DNA of 64,000 nt from Methanolobus bombayensis (GCF_017873415.1 NZ_JAGGKD010000005.1:124001-188000), one strand, 5' to 3'. Counted from the first letter of the stretch, positions 36,535 through 48,689 are shown. Notes: generated by a model not told the origin, from the sequence alone. Made by a program: numbers and translations.

Positions 36535-36765
36535 ATGAACTTGAAACTGTTTTTGAAACACAGGGATGTCCAGAAGAGTTTATTGTCTTTGCTGGGCCAG
36601 GTAATCATAATTTTCATAGCTTCTTTTGTGCTTTTCTATAATGATCCGTCACTGGATAGAATTATTGCTATGGTTGTTATCCTGCTGGTGTTTACTTTTA
36701 TTTTCGCAGTGACCTTATTACGATTGGCGAATCTGGCAAAGGTTACGGATTCCCCTAAAAAATGA
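36535..36765 (+). CDS. Small two-helix membrane protein, tandem copy 2
   Basis: This 76-residue paralogue of the preceding gene shares MNLKLFLKHRDV at the start and FAVTLLRLANLAKVTDSPKK at the end, with more divergent helices. It has its own copy of the duplicated promoter. The function is unknown. The divergence of the helices with retained termini suggests an old, functional duplication. Confidence 0.7.
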   Translation: MNLKLFLKHRDVQKSLLSLLGQVIIIFIASFVLFYNDPSLDRIIAMVVILLVFTFIFAVTLLRLANLAKVTDSPKK

Positions 36766-36944
36766 TAATTTGATGTTTTTTTTCTTTTTGAACCTTTATT
36801 TTTTAGTGTATGTTTGCTTTCTGGGTATGAAATATATATGATGTCGTCGTCAATAAAGCAATTTGAATTTTCAGATTCATATTATAATTTACAATTTTAA
36901 AATTACAATTTGTTAAAATACTTATTGATTTTGAGCAATATTAA

Positions 36945-39191
<2,247 letters not shown>

Positions 39192-39212
39192 TTTTATTGT
39201 GGAAACAAAAGG

Positions 39213-39239
39213 AAAGCCTCGGTTTTGGCGGGGCTTTTT
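39213..39239 (+). terminator. Intrinsic terminator of the monomeric isocitrate dehydrogenase
   Basis: AAAGCCTCG pairs with CGGGGCTTT (one G-U pair, seven-base loop) and ends in five T residues. It lies 22 bases after the stop codon and has a bacterial rho-independent appearance. Confidence 0.75.
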
Positions 39240-39314
39240 ATCGTCGTAGCAATCGAGAAGGTCACCGCAGAAGGCAAGTCTGTAACATACGACCTTGCGG
39301 CAACACAAAGATGA
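39240..39314 (+). pseudogene. 3' remnant of a short-type isocitrate/isopropylmalate dehydrogenase
   Basis: Immediately after the terminator T run, an open frame reads VVAIEKVTAEGKSVTYDL and a few more residues to a TGA at 39312-39314. The AIE...V..EGKSVTYDL pattern is what the C-terminal helix and strand of dimeric isocitrate/isopropylmalate dehydrogenases look like. There is no start codon or upstream domain. The most economical reading is that a native enzyme gene was replaced by the monomeric enzyme, leaving this stump. Family recall is by eye. Confidence 0.55.
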
Positions 39315-39482
39315 ACTAAATAACCGACGCCATTCAAAGTATGTCGAAGCTGAGATGAAGTAATTCCATCTAAAAAACTTTCTTTTCCATTTCATTCTTT
39401 ATTTTTCTATTGTATTATTTTGTAAAATAGGTTCTTTTTAGGATTCTGAAAATAAGTATATGCTATTTTGCAGTTAATGCAC

Positions 39483-39518
39483 AAAAAAAGATAATATCCC
39501 GAATCAATGATCCGGGAT
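39483..39518 (-). terminator. Terminator of the second surface-protein gene
   Basis: On the minus strand an ATCCCG/CGGGAT hairpin (39496-39518) is followed by TATTATC and seven T residues (39483-39489). It begins about 16 bases after the stop codon at 39535. Confidence 0.65.
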
Positions 39519-39534
39519 TGCTCAAAAAGCTTGT

Positions 39535-42500
39535 TTACAAATTCTTCTTTTCTTCATCGTTTCTCTTTTTCAGGAACAAGATGAAGAACCCCCCTACAAT
39601 TAGCAATGCAAGCAGTCCTGCAATCTTCAATGGATTGCTCTCTCCCTGCTCTTCCTCAATATATTCTTCCGATACGTCTGTATCTCCTGAAGAACTTGCT
39701 GAGACCACGCCAACCGAATCGCCCAGAGATTCTGTATCTATGATGTCAACATTTTCTGTTTCTAATACATCAGCCACTTCCTCTGTTGGTTCCTCATCAC
39801 TCCAGAAAAGCAGTTTCTTGAGATAATATGGTATTCCATCATCGCTGGAAGTTGAAGCTGAACTGAACTGATAATTACAGGTTACAGCAAATGGAGAATA
39901 TCCTGAAACATTCCTCACAATGAAGTATGAGTACGTTCCGTCATTTCCTATGCGTTCAGGAGTATATGCTTCCCACTGTGGATTTGCCCAGTGTCTCAGG
40001 TACACGGTATTGACTATCAAAGTACCTCCGTCCTTTTCATTAAGCACCCTGAACTCTATGCTTCGATTGCTGCTCTGGTTGTTTACCAGTGTTTCATTGG
40101 TGAAACTAATGTCAAGGTACTGGTAGATTGAAGAGGTTGAGAAATCAATACTCGACTCATTAATAGCAGAAACATTCAGCACTTCTACCCTGACCTGTAT
40201 GCCGTCGGTGTTGTTACCTGTATTAAACGATGTTGAAACAATACTGCATGCAAGACCGTTGTCATCAGTGTCATCGTCATTGGTGGTGTTAAAACGCAGA
40301 TACTTATCACTGCCATTTATTGTAATCGTCGGAGTGGAATTGATTACCATTGTGATGTTATTTCCGCTTTCTGAAGACTCGGTAACTGTCCACTGCCATG
40401 AGTGTGTGTCAGTTCGCCCAATACTTTCATTGCTTGTCTGGACTGACACATTGTAAATGTCCATGAAGAAATCACTCTGATTAATGTACTGACTTGTGTT
40501 TATCAGGCAGTAGGAAATCATGGATGAATCATTTGTATTGTTGTACAATGTTGATCCTGTTTCATTTACAGGATTTCCGTCGATGAGCCATACAAAGCTG
40601 GAATAAAGTGTGCTCTGTATACTGAAGTTCAGTTCTTCTCCATATGCAGATATTGCTGATGAATTCTCAGGTGAGTACGTGTAAACCGGTTCCTCTGCAC
40701 ACCTGATATTCAACAGACTGGAAGATGTTCCGTTGCTGTTCTGTACTGTGAGATTTACCGTGTAATTACCGGATGTAAAAGTGTGTGTAGTGTTGATGTC
40801 AGTTGAATTTGTTCCCTCTCCAAAATCCCAGTTCCAGTTTTCCACAAGTCCTGATGAATTGTCAGTGAAATTAACTGTAAGTGGACTTATTCCTCTGGTT
40901 ACATTTGCACTAAAATCAGCAATTGGCAGGATGGATACGTTCATCAGAACATCATCAGTAGTGTTTATATTTCCGGCAATATCCACGAAGGTACAGTTGT
41001 AGGTCATATGACTTACCAGCGTACCGGAATTGCTTGCAGGAATATCGATTGTCCATGAGTAGTTTCCTGCATTTGCGTTCATCTGGTATTCGTTGCCATC
41101 AACAGTCACATTGTAACTTACTATTGTTGAATAATCAGTGACGTTCAGTGAAAGAAGGACACTATCTCCGGTGTTTGCAGCCACGGGCATATTTGTCCAT
41201 GAATATACAGGATTTGATTTGTCAACCAAAAACACGTTAGATGTTGAATAGTTTATATTGCTGGTATTGTCAACTGCTTTTATGTGAAGATACCAGTCAC
41301 CATCATTCTGATCTGCTGTAAGTGTGTCTCCGCTGTTAAAAGGAGTCCATACAGACACATTGGATACATTAGAGTCCAGTGCCCAGGAATAAGACAGTTC
41401 ATTGACACCTGATACTGTGTCAACTACTGTTACAACGGTACTGTGACTATGGTTGTATGTGCTGTTACCATTTTCATTGTAATATGTTATAGGCAGACTG
41501 TTGTCCAGCTTGAAAACATCTGACACAGAATAATTGATATTTCCAGCATTATCAGTTCCACGTGTATGGAGATACCAGTCACCATCAACTGAATCTTTAA
41601 TCAGCGTTCCAGAGTTTGCAAAAGAAGTCCATGATGAAACAGAACCCATATCCTGATCCTGTGTCCAGGCATGAGCCATATCGGAGATACCAGCAGGTGT
41701 ATCCGTTCCGGTCACTGTGGAACTGTGGTTGTTAGCATACGTACTGTTACCATTTGTCCCATACGCAATTATCGGTGGAACTGAGTCAATGGTGAATGTA
41801 ACATCACGAGCCGATGAATTATCCTGAGTGTCGTTGGCATATACGCGGAACATTGCACTTCCAGTATTGTCCTCTGGAAGAGTGAATGCCATGCTGTTGG
41901 TGTTTAGGAGATTCCCAATAAGTGACCATGTACCATTGAAGAGCCAGAGGTCGTATTTCACACTGTCACCTTCCACATCAGAGGATGCTCCCCATGACAC
42001 TGTCATTGAGCTTCCACCCTTCTTTATCTGGCTGTTAGTTGGTGATGTGAATGCTCCTGGAGTTGTAGGTGCATCATTTACTGACGTCACGCTCACAGTA
42101 ACTGTTGTTGATAGTTGAGGTGATTCATCTCCGCTCATTCCACCGTATTCAAGAAGGTATCCATCCAGTGCTGTATCTGTATGAGGAAGGTCATTCCAGG
42201 TACCATTGTTGGTTGAATACATTTGCCCTGCATCCTCATTGCTACCTGAATCATTAGGCTCATTACCATTGCCTAATGCAGGTCCGTTCCATTTGTTATA
42301 TTCACCTGGTATTGCTGATCCTATGTAACCATCTCCTTGATAGAACTGTCTTCCAGCCCCTTCTTCCTCTGTTCCTTCCGGACCAGTAACCCAGCGCCAT
42401 TCTCCTTCGACGGCAGCGTCACTTGCTCCAATCCATGCATCAGCCTGTATCTTTTCCATTAGGAAATTATTTTCTTCCTCTGATGTGATGGTTGCAAGAT

Positions 42501-43020
42501 ACCCCTGTAGTCCTTCCATAGTCTTTGTATCTGCATTTGCTTTCGCTGCTGTCCATGATGAAGAATAAGACACGTATTCATAATAATGACCCGTATCTTC
42601 AAAATATAGTGTATTTCCTCCCAGGACAAAGGTAATCTTTCTGTCTGCAGTATTTGGTTCTTGATTAGTGTTCTCGTACCTTACATTTCTAAAAGCTGCC
42701 TGATATGCGGCTGCATCCCCGCTTCCTGTCAGTGTAAGAATACCAGTTGATTGGCTGAAGCTTCCAGTAATGCTTCCGGTAGTCGAATATCTCAGATAGT
42801 CCTGTCCAGCGATATAACCGTCTCCGATGTAGACTTTAGCTGATGAGTAAGTAGACTCACTACCGGTGATTGTTAGCCCGGGGTCTATATACATATCATC
42901 GTTTTCAGTATATGTAACAGAACTATTCGAAGCACTCACTGTCGTTGCAGCCTGTGCAGCAGATGTTAATGCGGCACAGGATATTAATATAAAAAATATA
43001 ATTATAATCAATTTGCGCAT
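39535..43020 (-). CDS. Giant cell-surface protein: C-type lectin, Ig-like, PKD domains
   Basis: This protein of about 1161 residues has a signal peptide (about 1-24, ending AAQA), a beta-rich region at about 25-120, and a C-type-lectin-like domain (about 120-295, WIGASDAAVEGEWRWVTG, NEPNDSGSNEDAGQMY). Several Ig/cadherin-like repeats follow, then a PKD domain (NWNWDFGEGTNS), the C-terminal FSPFAV domain, an acidic Ser/Glu linker and one membrane helix with a basic end. From the PTTPGAF repeat onward it is a clear paralogue of the protein at 17853-21440. ATG 43020 is chosen because GAGAGGAT lies just upstream and the signal peptide starts there. It probably serves in adhesion or as an S-layer-associated protein (inference). 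Confidence 0.85.
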   Translation of the reverse strand: MRKLIIIIFFILISCAALTSAAQAATTVSASNSSVTYTENDDMYIDPGLTITGSESTYSSAKVYIGDGYIAGQDYLRYSTTGSITGSFSQSTGILTLTGSGDAAAYQAAFRNVRYENTNQEPNTADRKITFVLGGNTLYFEDTGHYYEYVSYSSSWTAAKANADTKTMEGLQGYLATITSEEENNFLMEKIQADAWIGASDAAVEGEWRWVTGPEGTEEEGAGRQFYQGDGYIGSAIPGEYNKWNGPALGNGNEPNDSGSNEDAGQMYSTNNGTWNDLPHTDTALDGYLLEYGGMSGDESPQLSTTVTVSVTSVNDAPTTPGAFTSPTNSQIKKGGSSMTVSWGASSDVEGDSVKYDLWLFNGTWSLIGNLLNTNSMAFTLPEDNTGSAMFRVYANDTQDNSSARDVTFTIDSVPPIIAYGTNGNSTYANNHSSTVTGTDTPAGISDMAHAWTQDQDMGSVSSWTSFANSGTLIKDSVDGDWYLHTRGTDNAGNINYSVSDVFKLDNSLPITYYNENGNSTYNHSHSTVVTVVDTVSGVNELSYSWALDSNVSNVSVWTPFNSGDTLTADQNDGDWYLHIKAVDNTSNINYSTSNVFLVDKSNPVYSWTNMPVAANTGDSVLLSLNVTDYSTIVSYNVTVDGNEYQMNANAGNYSWTIDIPASNSGTLVSHMTYNCTFVDIAGNINTTDDVLMNVSILPIADFSANVTRGISPLTVNFTDNSSGLVENWNWDFGEGTNSTDINTTHTFTSGNYTVNLTVQNSNGTSSSLLNIRCAEEPVYTYSPENSSAISAYGEELNFSIQSTLYSSFVWLIDGNPVNETGSTLYNNTNDSSMISYCLINTSQYINQSDFFMDIYNVSVQTSNESIGRTDTHSWQWTVTESSESGNNITMVINSTPTITINGSDKYLRFNTTNDDDTDDNGLACSIVSTSFNTGNNTDGIQVRVEVLNVSAINESSIDFSTSSIYQYLDISFTNETLVNNQSSNRSIEFRVLNEKDGGTLIVNTVYLRHWANPQWEAYTPERIGNDGTYSYFIVRNVSGYSPFAVTCNYQFSSASTSSDDGIPYYLKKLLFWSDEEPTEEVADVLETENVDIIDTESLGDSVGVVSASSSGDTDVSEEYIEEEQGESNPLKIAGLLALLIVGGFFILFLKKRNDEEKKNL

Positions 43021-43393
43021 AAAATCCTCTCTCATCCAAATTATGTACTTATTTTATACTGATACAAGAATAATCATTGATTTGTTTTCTGGAATTGTCC
43101 CTAAACAAGTTAGTTGTAATTAGTTGCTGGAAACTTATATTCATAACTATATATTTTTATATGCATATTTATATCTATCGTCATTTAGGATTCACTGCTT
43201 TCAGAAAAAGAAATTTATTTATCTATATCAATAGATGCTATGCAGAAACCAGAACTTAATATAATAAAATCTTATTAAATGGAATTTTTGAATTAGATGG
43301 GATATATGACGCTCATATATCGAGTTTAAAAAATGTTTCTTTATAAATAAAAACACATAGCTGCCATGCTCAGACGACAGCCCAAAAAAAGAA
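43021..43393. other. AT-rich gap with the promoter region of the surface-protein gene
   Basis: This 370-base stretch has no credible gene. It contains many TATA-like elements (for example around 43145-43175 on the minus strand), so the surface-protein transcript may have a long leader. A run of seven A residues at 43383-43389 gives a T tract just after the stop of the HMGL-family gene on the minus strand. Confidence 0.4.
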
Positions 43394-44740
43394 TTAGTCT
43401 ATAGTATCATGCATGCGAGGCTTGATCTCGTTGTCCTTCTGGCCTTCATCGAGATTGCCGTTCTCTTCCAGATCCTTACGGTTCATGTCCTTATGAACCA
43501 TCGGGTTGAACATGAAGTACTTCTTCACATAAGCCATGATCTCTTCGTCGGATATGCAGGAAACCCTCTTTTCATCGTTGTAGAGTTTCTGGATCTCAGC
43601 CTGAATCGCTCTAAGACGCTTATCATTCTTGTCGATCTCAATGCTTACATCCATGAGCTCATTTAGTGTTTCCTGTACCTTGTACCTAAGTACTTCGATT
43701 CCTGATGAGTCACCAATGAGGAATATCCTTTTACCACCGACAATTTCAGGTGGATATGGTTCGTAGGTGAACGGGTTCTTAATAACGCCTGCAGAGTGGA
43801 TGCCTGATTCATGAGCGAAAACGTTGTTACCGACAACCGACTTGTTCCTTGGTATACGGACACCGATCTCTTTTTCCATGAACTTTGAGAATTCCATAAT
43901 AGCATCAAGGTTGTACTTTTCAAAGCCTTCGATACGTCTTTTAAGGAACAGCAGAAGTTTTTCCATTTCAGCGTTACCTGCTCTTTCACCTATTCCAAGG
44001 AATGTTACATTGGACCAGTTAGCTCCATGCCAGTATCCTGCAATGGAATTGGCAACAGCAAGACCGAAGTCATCATGACAGTGGGTCTCGATATTCTTGA
44101 CATTGAGTTCGTTCTTCAGGTACTTTGTTATCATCGGGATTCCAAATGGCTCATCAACATCAATAAAAGGAATACCGAATCCGATAGTGTCACATATACG
44201 GATAGTACAGTCCGGGTCAATATCCATAATTTTTTCAATAAGCGGGAAGGTGAAACCATAATTGTCTGCACGGGTCATATCCTCAATATGAGCCCTGGTG
44301 CGGAGACCGTGGTCCACTGCATACTGGAGTGCATTGAGATATTTTTCCTCTGCTGCTTCCCGGGTAAGTCCCATCTTGTCAACAATGTGAGGATCTGATA
44401 CTGACATCAGGACTCCTGTTTCCTCGATGCCGTCAATATCAAGGACCATATCAATGTCAGCGGGATTTGCACGTGCCCATCCTGTGATCTCTGGGAATTC
44501 ATAACCCTGATCCATCATGAGCTTTATAGCCTTTCTATCCCTGTCATTGTAGACAAAAGTCTCAAGTTTCTCTATTCCTATCCGATTCAGGTAGTTATAT
44601 ATCTGAAACTTCTGCTGACTCTTCATGACAATACCAGGCATCTGTGCCCCATCCCTGATAGTGCTGTCACTTATGGATACTTCCTGCCCCAAAGGTAATT
44701 CTATTTTAGGAAGATCGTCATAGTCCTCGTATATTTTCAT
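43394..44740 (-). CDS. HMGL-family acyltransferase (homocitrate/isopropylmalate synthase-like)
   Basis: This 448-residue protein belongs to the DRE-TIM family that condenses acetyl-CoA with a 2-oxo acid. The catalytic ISDSTIRDGAQMPG motif at about 28-41 has the Arg-Asp pair, ETHCHDDFGLAVANS holds the metal histidine loop, and FAHESGIHSAGV is the late active-site loop. The C-terminal 110 residues lack a full LeuA regulatory domain. Possible reactions are homocitrate, citramalate or Re-type citrate formation; the substrate cannot be decided. ATG 44740 is fixed by GGAGG six bases upstream. A divergent ACT-domain regulator gene suggests control by an amino acid. Confidence 0.85.
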   Translation of the reverse strand: MKIYEDYDDLPKIELPLGQEVSISDSTIRDGAQMPGIVMKSQQKFQIYNYLNRIGIEKLETFVYNDRDRKAIKLMMDQGYEFPEITGWARANPADIDMVLDIDGIEETGVLMSVSDPHIVDKMGLTREAAEEKYLNALQYAVDHGLRTRAHIEDMTRADNYGFTFPLIEKIMDIDPDCTIRICDTIGFGIPFIDVDEPFGIPMITKYLKNELNVKNIETHCHDDFGLAVANSIAGYWHGANWSNVTFLGIGERAGNAEMEKLLLFLKRRIEGFEKYNLDAIMEFSKFMEKEIGVRIPRNKSVVGNNVFAHESGIHSAGVIKNPFTYEPYPPEIVGGKRIFLIGDSSGIEVLRYKVQETLNELMDVSIEIDKNDKRLRAIQAEIQKLYNDEKRVSCISDEEIMAYVKKYFMFNPMVHKDMNRKDLEENGNLDEGQKDNEIKPRMHDTID

Positions 44741-44984
44741 TTGAAACCTCCTTTTCAATTCAAAAGCTCCAGAGCTTAAATAAATGTGTTAGTTATAGAA
44801 ACGAGTCGGTATTAGTACTCTGATAAAATGTGTCCGCTCTGGATAAGCATTATTTTGAGTGTGAATTGTAATTCTATTATAGCACCACTCCTACTTAAAA
44901 TATCGTTTCTATATATATTCCGGAGGATTGCTATTCCTTACGGACAAAACTAAACCTTTAAATCTTTATATTTTAAAGGATTAC

Positions 44985-45497
44985 ATGATTCATATGTGGA
45001 GCATATTACTAAGGAAGTTCGAGAAATACCCGGCCCAGCAAAAGGTGCTGAAGCTTATTTTTGAACGCGGTTTTCAGGTAAATGATGAGGGAAAGGTAAC
45101 CTCAGGTGCCATAGAGATCGCACATACACAACTTGCCAGGGAAGCAGGGGTTGACAGGCGTGTTGTGGATTCCACGACAGAGGTTATACTTTCAGATGAA
45201 CAGTTAAGCAAGATATTCCATAACGTAAAATCAATACCCTTCCTTCGTGATGTGGCGCCACTTCTGGGACAGGGAGTAATTATCATAACCCCTGATGATG
45301 CCTCTAGCAAGGGAATAATTTCCGAAGTCTCCACAGTGATCGCAAAACATAATATTAGCATCAGACAGGCTGTATCAGATGATCCTGCATTTACCGATGA
45401 ACCTAAACTTACCATAATCACAGATACAAAGGTTCCAGGCAGTATTATCGAGGAATTGCTCAAACTTGATTCTGTCAAAGGTGTAAGCATCTCCTGA
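44985..45497 (+). CDS. ACT-domain regulator of amino acid metabolism
   Basis: This protein of about 170 residues has an N-terminal DNA-binding-like half (MWSILLRKFEKYPAQQKVLKLIFERGF, and LAREAGVDRRVVDSTTEVIL) and a C-terminal ACT domain (about 95-170, GIISEVSTVIAKHNISIRQAV). It matches the archaeal COG2150 type. TTTATATTTTA at 44964-44974 lies about 20 bases before ATG 44985 and 29 before an in-frame ATG at 44994, so the transcript is probably leaderless. It diverges from the HMGL-family gene, which may be its target (inference). Confidence 0.82.
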   Translation: MIHMWSILLRKFEKYPAQQKVLKLIFERGFQVNDEGKVTSGAIEIAHTQLAREAGVDRRVVDSTTEVILSDEQLSKIFHNVKSIPFLRDVAPLLGQGVIIITPDDASSKGIISEVSTVIAKHNISIRQAVSDDPAFTDEPKLTIITDTKVPGSIIEELLKLDSVKGVSIS

Positions 45498-45530
45498 TAA
45501 ATCAGTTTTTATGATTACAAATATATGATA

Positions 45531-46733
45531 TCAAAGAACAGCCTTGGCAAAAGCCCTGAATATCTTCAGCATATGAATGGATTTAGAAGGGTGAAGTAGT
45601 TTTTTTATCAATATTGAGGGATGGTCCATGTCACCATAACGTGTTATGGTGTTCAGAATAGCAGGATTATTCATTGAGTTAATCAATTCATCGAGCTCTT
45701 TATCTGCCAGTCCTGCTACAAACCTGTGAATTCTCATTCCCATAGCAAGCTCCTTTCCAAGCTTTGCTCTCCACTGATGGTCGTATTCTGAAAGTAAAGA
45801 TGCTGAGCTGTTTTCCTGTTCGACAGCCCTTGCAGCAATTTCACCAGCAATCTTCGCACATACTGCTCCGGTATATATTCCACCGCCAGATGTGGGTTTG
45901 ACCTGCCCTGCCGCGTCACCGACGATCATCACGCCATCTGCATATGTCTTATCAAGTGGACCAAGGGGAATTCCTCCCATCACCAGGTCAAGTTTTCCAC
46001 CACCATATCTTGAATCAATATGCTTGTTCTTCGTCAACAGATTTTCAAGAACTCTTTGAGCTGAAATTCCATAGTTAGGATCAACGGCCATACCTACACG
46101 GGATATACTTTCATTAACCGGCACAGTCCAACCAAAGAATCCGGGCACTTGTGAGCCAACGAACAATTCCACAAAATCAGTATCATCACTACTGTAAGGG
46201 ACTTCAGCTTGAATTCCCGGCAGCACCTCTCTGACATTTCCAAGTCCTGACCACTTTGCCACCTGACTTCGAACACCGTCAGCACCAATGATAACTTTGG
46301 TTTTGACAACTTGTTTTTCTCCGTTCTTTACAACGGAAACCTTCTGTTCATTTTGTGACCTTTCAATACCTGTAACCCTTGATTTAAGCCACAGGTCTAT
46401 ATCTTCTTCAAGGGCCATTGCAGCAAGTTTCCTGTCAAATATCTTTCTGGAAACAACATACGCTTTGGTTTTTTTACCGTCAATTGGAAGACAATCTCCA
46501 TGCATAGGGTGGACAAAAGCACCTCTAACAGAGTTCAGGACGCAACTGTCAGCCGGTTCCACCTCACATTCACTTAGTGCCCTGGTGCTCAGCAGTCCGG
46601 TACATCCAACAGGAGTACCAATAAATGCATGATCTTCCAGTATCAGTGTCTTTGCACCATTAATTGCAGCATATCTTGCTGCCACCGAACCGATTGGTCC
46701 TCCGCCTACAACAATAACATCATATTCTGTCAT
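45531..46733 (-). CDS. Geranylgeranyl reductase family flavoprotein
   Basis: This 400-residue FAD enzyme starts with the dinucleotide-binding YDVIVVGGGPIGSVAARYAA motif, then carries PVGCTGLLS near 43-52 and IIGADGVRSQVAKW. The second FAD motif reads GVMIVGDAAGQVKPTSGGGI. The family hydrogenates the isoprenoid double bonds of archaeal lipids or related prenyl chains. ATG 46733 lies two bases after the stop of the upstream HAD gene, so the two are cotranscribed. A GTG at 46739 would overlap that stop and is less likely. Confidence 0.9.
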   Translation of the reverse strand: MTEYDVIVVGGGPIGSVAARYAAINGAKTLILEDHAFIGTPVGCTGLLSTRALSECEVEPADSCVLNSVRGAFVHPMHGDCLPIDGKKTKAYVVSRKIFDRKLAAMALEEDIDLWLKSRVTGIERSQNEQKVSVVKNGEKQVVKTKVIIGADGVRSQVAKWSGLGNVREVLPGIQAEVPYSSDDTDFVELFVGSQVPGFFGWTVPVNESISRVGMAVDPNYGISAQRVLENLLTKNKHIDSRYGGGKLDLVMGGIPLGPLDKTYADGVMIVGDAAGQVKPTSGGGIYTGAVCAKIAGEIAARAVEQENSSASLLSEYDHQWRAKLGKELAMGMRIHRFVAGLADKELDELINSMNNPAILNTITRYGDMDHPSILIKKLLHPSKSIHMLKIFRAFAKAVL

Positions 46734-46735
46734 TT

Positions 46736-47410
46736 TCACTTAAGTTCACGTACTATTTCCAGAACCTCACGGAAATTGTTGAGTGTTCTGTCAGGTTTGT
46801 ATTCACCTGATGTCCTGTCCTTTGCACTGTTGCGGTCTCCATAAGCCGCATATGCTGTCATCATGCCCAGTTCCTTTGAAGGAGCAATATCCCTTCTCAG
46901 GCTGTCGCCAACAAAAAGTGTTTCTGAAGCGTTAAGTTTCATGCTCTCAAGGGCATATTTAAAAGGTGCATGATCCGGTTTTTTTGCACCGGTCATATCA
47001 TGGGCTGTAAGCGACTGAACCAGTTTTTCAAGTCCTGTCTTTTCAAGTCTTTTTCTGGCGTTATTGCTGTTTGCATCAGTAACAATTCCAAGCGGAAGTC
47101 CAATTTCGTTAAGTTCCTCCAGTGTTTCCCTTACATCCGGGTAGAGCCTGATGTGATCGATCTTGTGGGTTTCATATATTGTAACGCATCTCTGGTAATT
47201 TTGAATTGGGTCTAATCCATTATCAAACAGGTAGTCCTTTATGTTTTCCGGATTTTCAAAACCATGAGTCTCCCTGCGGAAATACTCGAATAATTCTCCC
47301 GGATCACCAGCTCCAAGAAAACTGACAACTTCTGTGCATGCAACTATCTTCGCTTCCACAAAGTCGAATAGTGTATTATCCATATCAAAGATAATGCCCC
47401 TTAAATTCAT
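46736..47410 (-). CDS. HAD-superfamily hydrolase
   Basis: This protein of about 224 residues has the HAD nucleophile motif IIFDMDNTLFDF, motif II LGIVTDANSN, the lysine in AKKPDHAPF, and LFVGDSLRRDI. An alpha-helical cap lies between residues 15 and 85. It is a small-molecule phosphatase of unknown substrate, similar to GPH/YjjG-type enzymes. An in-frame ATG at 47425 is possible, but the domain starts right after ATG 47410. It is cotranscribed with the geranylgeranyl-reductase-like gene. Confidence 0.88.
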   Translation of the reverse strand: MNLRGIIFDMDNTLFDFVEAKIVACTEVVSFLGAGDPGELFEYFRRETHGFENPENIKDYLFDNGLDPIQNYQRCVTIYETHKIDHIRLYPDVRETLEELNEIGLPLGIVTDANSNNARKRLEKTGLEKLVQSLTAHDMTGAKKPDHAPFKYALESMKLNASETLFVGDSLRRDIAPSKELGMMTAYAAYGDRNSAKDRTSGEYKPDRTLNNFREVLEIVRELK

Positions 47411-47486
47411 TCCTATTCTACCCATTTTTCCCTGTTCTATTGATTTGTTCTGGATTTATTGTTGGATTTTTATTTCTAGATTAGGA

Positions 47487-48437
47487 CTATTGAAACATAA
47501 TTGAAAGCTCTTTTTCAATATCTGTAACCATGAGTTGAGAATATCCATGGGTGCTTCCGTTAACTTGATAAAGCATCTTTGGTTCTTCGGCTTTATCAAA
47601 AGTGCGAAGTGCAAGTTCATATGGAACTTTGCTGTCGTTTATAGAATGCAGCATCACAAACTTGCGTGGACAGATCATTTCCAGATAGTTGTCAGGATCA
47701 ATTGATCTGTAAAACTTGTATGCATCAGTGTCAATTGTTTCATCAACTTCTATAGAGTCAGTGTCGTATCCGCTTGTACTTATGCCAATAACTCCTTTGA
47801 TTTCAGGTTCAATGGCAGTTGCTATTATGGCGAACCTTCCACCATTGCTGAGTCCAAGCACTACAATGTTCTCGGAATTAACTTCTGAATGATCTCCAAG
47901 AACAGTGGCAGCTGCAAGAGCATCATGAACCATCATATATTGCACAGGTTCTTCGTTGTTCATATAAAGTTCCAAGTCTCCTTGCGGATCAATGCCCCCA
48001 AGATTTCGCTGGTCTATGGTTATGGATGCGTACCCCAGGGATGAAATTAACTGAGGAACCGCTTTCTGCTGTTCTTTCGATACGCCTGCTCCGGAGAGGA
48101 TCACAACACCAGGTACATTCGTATTAGATTCTGGAATTCTGATAAGTCCTGCAATTTCAGAGCCACGGCTTTCAAAGCTAACTTCTCTGATAATATTGGA
48201 ACCATTAGTTTCTGAAATGACTTGAGAGCTGTATTCCACATCCTTAATTTCCGGATAGGACAAAATCCCATCATCTGAAACAGACCACTGTTCACCGTCA
48301 TGCGAACTGTACATGACCCCAATAACACCGACTGCCATGAGTAGTATACCCAGTACAAGAGGGAGAAGTTTGACGTTCATTTTTTGCTGCTTACCTTCAG
48401 ACTTTCTTTTTCCTTTCACGGTATGTTTCTTACTCAT
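47487..48437 (-). CDS. Membrane-anchored alpha/beta hydrolase
   Basis: This 316-residue protein has a basic N-terminus, one membrane helix at about 25-45 and an extracellular alpha/beta-hydrolase domain. The nucleophile elbow is GLSNGG near 196-201, an acid lies after FVMLHSINDSKVP, and the likely histidine is in STHGYS near the C-terminus. Dienelactone hydrolase and acyl-peptidase-like enzymes look similar; the substrate is unknown. It lies 30 bases downstream of the tRNA-Arg gene on the same strand. Confidence 0.85.
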   Translation of the reverse strand: MSKKHTVKGKRKSEGKQQKMNVKLLPLVLGILLMAVGVIGVMYSSHDGEQWSVSDDGILSYPEIKDVEYSSQVISETNGSNIIREVSFESRGSEIAGLIRIPESNTNVPGVVILSGAGVSKEQQKAVPQLISSLGYASITIDQRNLGGIDPQGDLELYMNNEEPVQYMMVHDALAAATVLGDHSEVNSENIVVLGLSNGGRFAIIATAIEPEIKGVIGISTSGYDTDSIEVDETIDTDAYKFYRSIDPDNYLEMICPRKFVMLHSINDSKVPYELALRTFDKAEEPKMLYQVNGSTHGYSQLMVTDIEKELSIMFQ

Positions 48438-48467
48438 GGAACCGCCAAATTGATTTTCAGAAATATA

Positions 48468-48539
48468 CGAACCTGCCGGGACTCGAACCCGGGTTCTAAG
48501 CTCCGGAGGCTTAAGTGATATCCGCTACACTACAGGTCC
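48468..48539 (-). tRNA. tRNA-Arg (anticodon CCG)
   Basis: A complete 72-base cloverleaf can be drawn. GGACCTG pairs with CAGGTTC in the acceptor stem with discriminator G. The D-stem is GTG/CAC, the anticodon stem TAAGC/GCTTA encloses the loop CTCCGGA, and the T-stem CCGGG/CCCGG encloses TTCGAGT. The anticodon CCG reads the arginine codon CGG. There is no intron and CCA is not encoded. Confidence 0.95.
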
Positions 48540-48689
48540 GCCTTAAGTTTTAAAACTTAAACTCATTTTGCATGTTTGTCATTGAAGATAAATATAATGT
48601 TGGTGCTGGTGTTCTATGGGCTTTCTAGATTGTTTCTTGTATATTTATTATTATAATATGGATTATTAGTCCCTATACGAACGTTATTC

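Noticed and set aside
43036-43393. A possible short gene on the plus strand at 42866-43123 or 43077-43259
   Set aside because: The first is mostly antisense to the signal-peptide region of the surface protein. The second is an AT-driven frame rich in Ile, Tyr and Phe without a ribosome binding site.
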